Part shown: positions 60,101-64,000 of the stretch, in pieces | Numbering within the stretch: position 1 is the first letter of the stretch | How the letters are laid out: every line of letters begins with the position of its first letter | Assembly (NCBI GenBank): GCA_013397935.1 | Contig: VZRN01005622.1 | Coordinates: 734,096-798,095, forward strand | Length of the DNA stretch: 64,000 bases | DNA from: Dasyornis broadbenti | Taxonomy: Eukaryota; Chordata; Aves; Passeriformes; Dasyornithidae | Direction of reading: 5' to 3' | Position numbers and translations under genes: made by a program | Notes under the pieces: model-generated | The model's database searches: none | Told to the model about the DNA's origin: nothing | The model's input: the letters and a program-made list of their open reading frames with translations, nothing else

Positions 60101-61337
60101 TGAGTGACAACAGCATCTCTGAGCACCTCTGTTGTGTCATCTGTTAGCTTGCATTGCTAAACATGATTTTATCAAGACATGTAGGTTCCAGAGATATTTC
60201 ACTGCTGGATTTTTGCATAAGTGGTGATACAGGAGGTTAAGAGCTGTACACCTGCTACACAGCATGCAACTTGAGGGAAAAAAACAGCTTAAACACATCA
60301 AAAGAGTCCACTTATATTACTTTTCTTCGTTATGTAATATTGTACAAATAAACTATGAGCTCTGCTGCTCATTTTAGTAGGGGGTCAAGCACATTGAAGA
60401 ATTTAACACTTGTATCCCTTCCTCTTCCTTAAATGGAGCTAGTTATTCCCAAGAAAGAGAAAATTTTCTTGGATTTTCACTGGCAGCCATTGGTCTGTTC
60501 AGAGTATTACATTAATCTGGAAACACGTTGCGAGACCTCACGTGGCAGATGCAAACTGCCTTCGTGGGGAAAAACCACTGACACTTTGCATAGAAACTTA
60601 CCTATAAAAACCTCTGTATCATCATTCATTTTCAACCAGCTACTCAATTGGAAAGACTAAGAACAGAGACAATCTTCAATGTCTAAAAGCATAAAATATA
60701 TTCCAGAAAGGGAACATGCTATGTCATCACTACAAATAAAGTGTCATTCACCTCATTTAGTGCCATAAAAAGGTCTTCTGTATCTTTATAGTGTAGCTAC
60801 GCTGCTGTTTAGGCAATGGAAGTCACTTTATGATATTGGCATAGAAGTTTGGAAGGCATTTCTGCTTCTTGTGATGGGAGTTAGAGGGCAGGAACACTTA
60901 TCAAAGTAATAGTCTGGTATCACACCAGCAGCCTTGTATCACACCAGGTAAAAAGCTGTGTGTGGGTGTGAGTGGGTACATAACTGCATATATATGAAAC
61001 ATCCACGAAATCACAGTATGAAAGGTCTGGTTATGAAAAATTAATTAATAGTTCACCACTGCTGTTTTGGGAACACCCTATCAATACTATACATACTATA
61101 AATCCAGAAACTGGAAAAACAGGACAGTGAACAAAAAGGGTACGCTGGAAGGTGGCTGACAGCAGGAAGTTTACCAGATGAACACAGACAGATAAAGTCT
61201 ATTTCTTACCTGGTATGTTTTCTTGAGAATGACATTTGTTGCCGACGATGAAGACGGTGATGCTGACTGTGAGAACTGTGTAGCACTGCTGTTGGCCATA
61301 GGCAGGTGAGGAACAGAAGTTTCATGACCAGGACCAT
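35838..61337 (-). CDS. GABRR3: GABRR3, GABA-A receptor subunit rho-3, complete coding region
   Basis: Nine coding exons, in transcript order: 61337-61210, 54879-54767, 46890-46823, 45469-45246, 43088-43006, 42422-42282, 39621-39469, 37276-37080, 36140-35838. They join without a break to 469 aa; human is about 467. Start MVLV is the first Met after an in-frame TAA and has G at -3 and +4. Signal peptide about residues 1-22. The extracellular ligand-binding domain has the Cys-loop Cys185-Cys199 (13 residues between, with FPLD). TM1 is about 269-292. The PAR motif (298-300) precedes TM2 (about 305-325), as in anion-selective channels. TM3 is about 331-354, the intracellular loop about 355-446, and TM4 about 448-469. 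Known of the family: rho subunits form bicuculline-insensitive, GABA-gated chloride channels, notably in retina. Nothing here suggests decay. Confidence 0.97.
36141..37079 (-). other. GABRR3 intron 8
   Basis: 939-base intron. A small GGTTACCTTCT-type duplication lies near 36806-36828. Nothing else was recognised. Confidence 0.9.
37080..37276 (-). CDS. GABRR3: GABRR3 coding exon 8 (TM2 and TM3)
   Basis: Acceptor ttggcag and donor gtacaa on the minus strand. It completes Gly304, then encodes ITTVLTMSTIMTGVSASMPQ (pore-lining TM2), the VSYIKAVDVYLW linker and TM3, ending EERKQLKKRGK in phase 0. Confidence 0.97.
37277..39468 (-). other. GABRR3 intron 7
   Basis: 2.2-kb intron with a degenerate short tandem tract at 39262-39352. 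No gene was recognised. Confidence 0.88.
39262..39352. repeat. Degenerate minisatellite-like tract (ACAGTGACAATAA variants)
   Basis: Imperfect repeats of ACAGTGACARTAAA, with AATAATAATA at the start, near the GABRR3 exon 7 donor. Confidence 0.65.
39469..39621 (-). CDS. GABRR3: GABRR3 coding exon 7 (pre-TM1, TM1, PAR motif)
   Basis: Acceptor ccaatag and donor gtaaat on the minus strand. It completes Gly253, then WYNRLFINFALRRHIFFFVL, YFPAMLMVMLSWVSFWIDRR and AVPARVSL. 50 codons plus one base. Confidence 0.97.
39622..42281 (-). other. GABRR3 intron 6
   Basis: 2.7-kb intron with an A/T run near 40014-40031. No other feature was recognised. Confidence 0.9.
42282..42422 (-). CDS. GABRR3: GABRR3 coding exon 6 (loop C region)
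   Basis: Acceptor tctacag and donor gtatag on the minus strand. It completes Tyr206, then AYNEDDLMLYWKHGNKSLST to SSGLAFYSST. The AFYSST segment is the binding-site loop C of rho subunits. Confidence 0.96.
42423..43005 (-). other. GABRR3 intron 5
   Basis: 583-base intron. Nothing else was recognised. Confidence 0.9.
43006..43088 (-). CDS. GABRR3: GABRR3 coding exon 5 (Cys-loop)
   Basis: Acceptor ttctgcag and donor gtaagt on the minus strand. 83 nt encoding ITVSAMCFMDFSRFPLDTQN, CSLELES and one base of Tyr. The two Cys are separated by 13 residues, the signature of pentameric ligand-gated channels. Confidence 0.97.
43089..45245 (-). other. GABRR3 intron 4
   Basis: 2.2-kb intron with an A-rich CAAA tract at 43691-43749. 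No gene was recognised. Confidence 0.88.
43691..43749. repeat. A-rich (CAAA)n-like low-complexity tract
   Basis: Runs of A interrupted by C or CC, such as ACCAAAAAAACC and CAAACAAAC. Simple repeat. Confidence 0.85.
45246..45469 (-). CDS. GABRR3: GABRR3 coding exon 4 (N-terminal ligand-binding domain)
   Basis: Acceptor aacaaag and donor gtgagg on the minus strand. It encodes DFTMTLYLRHYWKDERLSF, IWVPDVFFVHSKRSFIHD and RVYPDGNVLFSL plus two bases of Arg. The start at GAC follows the phase-0 end of exon 3. The AT-rich acceptor is weak but is the only one keeping frame. Confidence 0.94.
45470..46822 (-). other. GABRR3 intron 3
   Basis: 1.35-kb intron with a 21-base tandem duplication at 46295-46333. 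Confidence 0.88.
46295..46333. repeat. Two-copy tandem duplication, period 21
   Basis: CCTGTAATATGATTTTA occurs at 46295 and again at 46316, with TGGC between. The near-identity of the copies points to a recent slippage or duplication event. Confidence 0.85.
46823..46890 (-). CDS. GABRR3: GABRR3 coding exon 3
   Basis: Acceptor catgcag and donor gtgagt on the minus strand. 68 nt completing Gly81, then SPIPVGIDVQVESIDSISEV and DM. The PVG(I/V)DVQVES block is invariant in rho subunits. Confidence 0.96.
50375..50419. repeat. Two adjacent short palindromes
   Basis: A near-perfect palindrome (AATACCCTTTT facing AAAAGGGGTATT) spans 50375-50398. A perfect 16-bp one, AAAAGGATATCCTTTT, lies at 50404-50419. 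Confidence 0.7.
51171..51183. repeat. C13 homopolymer run
   Basis: Thirteen consecutive C on the plus strand. Length may be affected by sequencing. Confidence 0.85.
53487..54074 (+). other. Unassigned 195-codon open frame antisense to GABRR3 intron 2
   Basis: Starts MGSVASQLQIKGQGG and ends SRSVCLHN. It is the longest gap-free frame in the window apart from none of the real exons, and matches no family I recognise. There is no CpG promoter, and the start context has T at -3 with G at +4. About a dozen Cys and scattered basic residues show no domain pattern. A chance frame or decayed element is more likely than a gene; kept as a candidate only. Confidence 0.15.
54767..54879 (-). CDS. GABRR3: GABRR3 coding exon 2
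   Basis: The minus strand reads a 25-T tract, then aacacag, then the exon. It completes Ser43 (AG|C), then encodes KREIKMRKLDSTKVRPLKSE and QLLHIEDHDFALRPGFG plus one base of Gly; donor gtgagc. The SEQLLHIEDHDFALRPGFG block is the rho-family signature before the ligand-binding domain. Confidence 0.95.
54887..54911. repeat. A25 homopolymer (T25 in the GABRR3 transcript direction)
   Basis: Twenty-five consecutive A on the plus strand. In GABRR3 sense it is an uninterrupted T tract ending seven bases before exon 2, so it is the polypyrimidine tract of that acceptor. Confidence 0.9.
55392..55650 (+). mobile_element. CR1 LINE fragment (plus orientation), with internal duplication
   Basis: GGGAATGGCTTTAAGG, GATTAGATATTAGGAAGAAA, TTCTTCACTGTGGGAGTGGG, GCCCCATCCCTGGAAGTGTT and GGGTTGGAATGAGATGATCT follow the CR1 3' region in sense. 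The usual segment after the CAACCTGG-like block is replaced by two copies of GATAGTTCAAAGT. Confidence 0.9.
57652..57866 (-). mobile_element. CR1 LINE fragment (minus orientation)
   Basis: The plus strand begins with the complement of the terminal 8-mers (CACAGAATCACAGAACCATT), then GGGAAAGACCTTTAAGATCA, TGAGTCCAACCATTAACCCA and TCCAGGGATGGTGAATCAAC. This is the complement of a CR1 3' end, from an older and more diverged copy. Confidence 0.88.
61210..61337 (-). CDS. GABRR3: GABRR3 coding exon 1 (start codon and signal peptide)
   Basis: ATG at 61337-61335 and donor gtaaga after 61210. It encodes MVLVMKLLFLTCLWPTAV and on to SFSRKHT plus two bases of Ser. An in-frame TAA lies upstream, and the ATG has G at -3 and +4. 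A second ATG four codons on (61325) is a weaker alternative. The phase (two bases over) is exactly what exon 2 needs. The join gives SRKHTSKREIKMRKLDSTK, parallel to the human TCKQETRMKKDDSTK region. A longer ORF in another frame covers the same DNA. Confidence 0.88.
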
Positions 61338-64000
61338 CTCTTCCAAAAGAGAAATGCACCTGCTCACCCAATCCACCTTGCTGACTTCTTATTTTTAGTG
61401 TTTTTACTGTTTAGAAACAGCATAGCATACAAAAGATGCACGGGAAGCAAGGCTTCACTGAAGAGAGAAGACAGGGGCATCCCAGTTCTGATGTCCTCAC
61501 CGAGTTCCCCTCGTATTTTGGCAAATCATAAATATTCCCTCAACTTTACATCCCTGCAGCATCTGCTGTCCAACCAGAAGCACCTTGTTTTCAGCACTGT
61601 GGTAGGTAGGGCAGTTTGCTTGGCCAGGCTGCTTTCCTCTGATCCATTGCTGCCACTCTTTCAGCAGAGGCGCGTTTTTAAATTCTCCATCACCCGCTCA
61701 GTAACCTCTTCAACATAGCCTGTGCAGGCAAAGTGATGTCAAACATTTAATCCCCCTTAAATCCCACACAAAACCATACAAAAATCTGCTTTAATGACAA
61801 AGGTCTCTAAATTAATCTTGCTTTCTATATATGTGTGTATCTGCTCAAAATCATCTTCTGCACAGATCAAGCTCTTTTGTTAACTGGCTACATTGCCCTG
61901 TCTTCCCAACCATTAACATCAATTCTGTCTCTGTGAGCTGCCCTGCCAGTATTTTGTCAGTACTATTTGTTCCTTTTGAACAGAACAATATCACAGTAGA
62001 ATCCCAAACTAAAAATCATTTCCTGTTTTGATATTCCCCAATAGCAGAAAATCAATTTTTCCCCCCTCCTTTTTCTTCTTTTTTTTTTTTTTTTACTAAG
62101 CTCTGCAGCTATTTATTTTACCCTAAATTTACAAAGTATGTGCATGTCTGAGATCCAATATCCTTCCACCAATCCTAATTTTCTCTTTATTTCATTTAGA
62201 CTGCCCTACCTGTTCAACAGCAGGCTGAATTGCAAAACATTTTATTAACAAAATGCTGCTTAAGCATGAACTTGCACATGGCAGCTACAAATGATGGTAA
62301 GATTTCTTAGGGGCTTAAAACTGGGCAATACTGGGGACACATCTTCTTAGCTGGTACAGTTGAATTTATCCTTTTCAAGCCATCAGCAAGTTCGGTCATT
62401 ATGAAAACTGACAGCAGGCATTTATTTTTCTTTATCTATAAAATCAGAAATTTGAGATTGAAAGTTTAGGAAGTGGAAATACCCAACCCCTACCTAACAG
62501 ATGGAGGAATAATTCAGGTCTCCTAACAGGAGGCTTCTTCCTAAGTAAGACAAACCCAGGAATAAAACCAAACCCAACACACTGTCTGCTGAGACTACTA
62601 ACACACCCACACACCCTGGGACAAAAATTCTGTGACGTAGGCATTTGCCTTCTCAGAAGCTCCCTGAGATTTCCAACTAACTTCATCTGGGCCAAGAAAT
62701 AATTCTCAGATGCAAATGATTTCCAGGTGGAGGTTAGCAATGGACAGCTAATTCCCACTGTTAGATTGATTTGGGTGGCCTGGATCAAAGGCTTTCAACC
62801 CTACGATCCACCTCATTCAGCTGTTTAATAGTTTAATCCTTTCCTGCTCAGCAAACTTATGGAAGATCATTTGCAGCTTGGCCCAGGGATAGTGCTTGTG
62901 CTGTATTCCCAGGGTGGAGTTTCTAGACATGGTAAACACAAGCCGCAGTTAATAAGATCTGTAACAGGTTCCATTAATTTGCACTATCATTTGGGTGGAA
63001 AAAGGAAAATAAAGCAATAACTGTGATGAGAATTTATTCCAGGTGGAGATAATACAAGTTCCTGAGCCAGTCTGGTTAAGTTCCCTAGTCTCACCCAGCC
63101 TACATATATCAAAGTATCAGTGCACTGATTAAATTACATATGAGAAAAAAATCAAAGAGCCTTTAGATTCTCTTCTTTCCCCACACAAGCACAGGCCCAA
63201 CAGTAGCAGCAAATGAAATAAAAAGCAAACTACACTGCAGGCTGTGTGATAAACATGTTACCACATTTTGGCATGTCTGGCTACCTGCACATCCATCAGA
63301 ATTAACTCATTTCCAACCATTTTCCTCAGCAATAAAAGACTAACAACATTTATTCCCTGGTAATTCTAGTTCACATTGTTTCCAGACACTGTGGAGAAAG
63401 CCGTGTTTTAGACGTTAATTTAATCCTTAGCTGAAACCACTGGCTGTTATCCCCACTCAGCAGGAGACACGGAATGGGAGAGAGAGGATGTTCCAGGTGC
63501 TCAGGTTATCCACCAAGAGCTCTGAAGGGCACCTGTGGTTACATCATGTCATGCTACTGTAGAAACATGTTGATTTTGTGTGCTGACCTCAAGGCACTCA
63601 AAGGAGTCCATTAAAAATGAAGAAGTAAAAACTGTTGTGTGGATTGGTTTTCCAGCCGGAAAAGGGAGCGCTTAGAAGCCCTCCTCTAGAGAGCTGGCTT
63701 TGCAGAATGCCTGGCATGCCCTTGGCCAAGCTGCCTATGGATGTCGCTCCCTCCAGGAGGAGGGAGAATCTTTAACAGACACAGGAAATTAGATGCTGAT
63801 TTCATTGAGCTATCAGCACCCTACTGGTTTATTACTGCTGGCTGTAGCAACAACGCTAAAAAGGCTGCTCCATGGAGGATTTCGCACTACCCCTCTATCC
63901 TATAGCATATTGCCAGAAACAGTCTAGCCCACACACGTGGAGTCTCCAGAAGCCACTTCTGCAGAGGGGAATCAAAAACACTTCCATTGATGGGCATGAA
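61338..64000. other. GABRR3 5' flank / 5' UTR
   Basis: No gene I can support lies here; open frames are short and unrecognised. A T run is near 62077-62094. Any non-coding first exon of GABRR3 would lie here but cannot be placed. Confidence 0.6.
61389..61398 (-). promoter_or_regulatory. AT-rich MEF2-like / TATA-like site upstream of GABRR3 start
   Basis: CTAAAAATAA on the minus strand fits YTAWWWWTAR (MEF2) and resembles a TATA element. It lies 52-61 bases upstream of the first ATG. Sequence match only. Confidence 0.3.

Larger units (their letters stand above)
54880..61209 (-). other. GABRR3 intron 1 (6.3 kb)
   Basis: Contains CR1 fragments at 55392-55650 and 57652-57866, a small duplication at 57853-57900, and the 25-A (plus strand) run at 54887-54911 next to exon 2. 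No other gene was recognised. Confidence 0.88.

Noticed and set aside
61171..61371. 66-codon Ser-rich minus-strand frame
   Set aside because: It overlaps the true GABRR3 exon 1 in another frame and reads through its splice donor. Its phase cannot join exon 2.
62444..62788. 114-codon minus-strand frame upstream of GABRR3
   Set aside because: Considered as a possible olfactory-receptor piece because such genes follow GABRR3 in human, but it has no membrane helices or receptor motifs.
1..64000. CRISPR arrays, bacterial operons, prophage, tRNA or rRNA genes
   Set aside because: The sequence is plainly vertebrate nuclear DNA with spliced genes. No spaced direct repeats, cloverleaf or rRNA blocks were seen by eye; a tRNA scan was not run.

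Overview
This is vertebrate nuclear DNA, almost certainly avian. Multi-exon genes with short exons, GT-AG introns and a CpG-rich promoter rule out a prokaryote. Several fragments of CR1, the dominant bird LINE, are present, one still ending in its ATTCTRTG-type 3' terminal repeat. There is no operon, CRISPR array, prophage or bacterial mobile element. I cannot name the species. One 19-base assembly gap lies at 32237-32255.

The window holds three genes in the conserved order CRYBG3 (+) > < RIOX2 (-) < GABRR3 (-), as on human 3q11.2. (1) 1-20.1 kb: the last nine coding exons of CRYBG3 on the plus strand. They encode five beta/gamma-crystallin Greek-key motifs followed by a C-terminal ricin-B-type beta-trefoil with three QxW motifs; the stop is at 18724-18726. 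(2) 20.8-32.4 kb: the complete RIOX2 (MINA53) coding region on the minus strand, in nine coding exons. They join in frame to 470 aa with the JmjC iron ligands His179, Asp181 and His240. A GC-rich, CpG-containing promoter/first-exon zone at about 32.1-32.4 kb contains the gap. (3) 34.4-61.4 kb: the complete GABRR3 (GABA-A receptor rho-3) coding region on the minus strand, in nine coding exons. They join in frame to 469 aa with signal peptide, Cys-loop, four membrane segments and the PAR motif before TM2. Exon 1 is easily missed, because a longer ORF in another frame covers it.

CRYBG3 and RIOX2 are convergent, with facing poly(A) signals between their stop codons. RIOX2 and GABRR3 are in tandem, separated by about 2-3.5 kb. 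The rest is intron and intergenic DNA with CR1 fragments, homopolymer runs, G-rich tracts, a perfect 24-bp palindrome, small tandem duplications and hairpins.

I found no convincing new biological system. The most useful observations are the GABRR3 start exon, a NAGNAG acceptor in RIOX2, the gapped RIOX2 promoter with a nearby CR1, a 25-nt T tract before a GABRR3 acceptor, the palindrome, and a 195-codon antisense ORF in a GABRR3 intron. Exon borders come from reading splice signals and frame continuity by eye. Protein identities rest on recalled family knowledge, not on a search.
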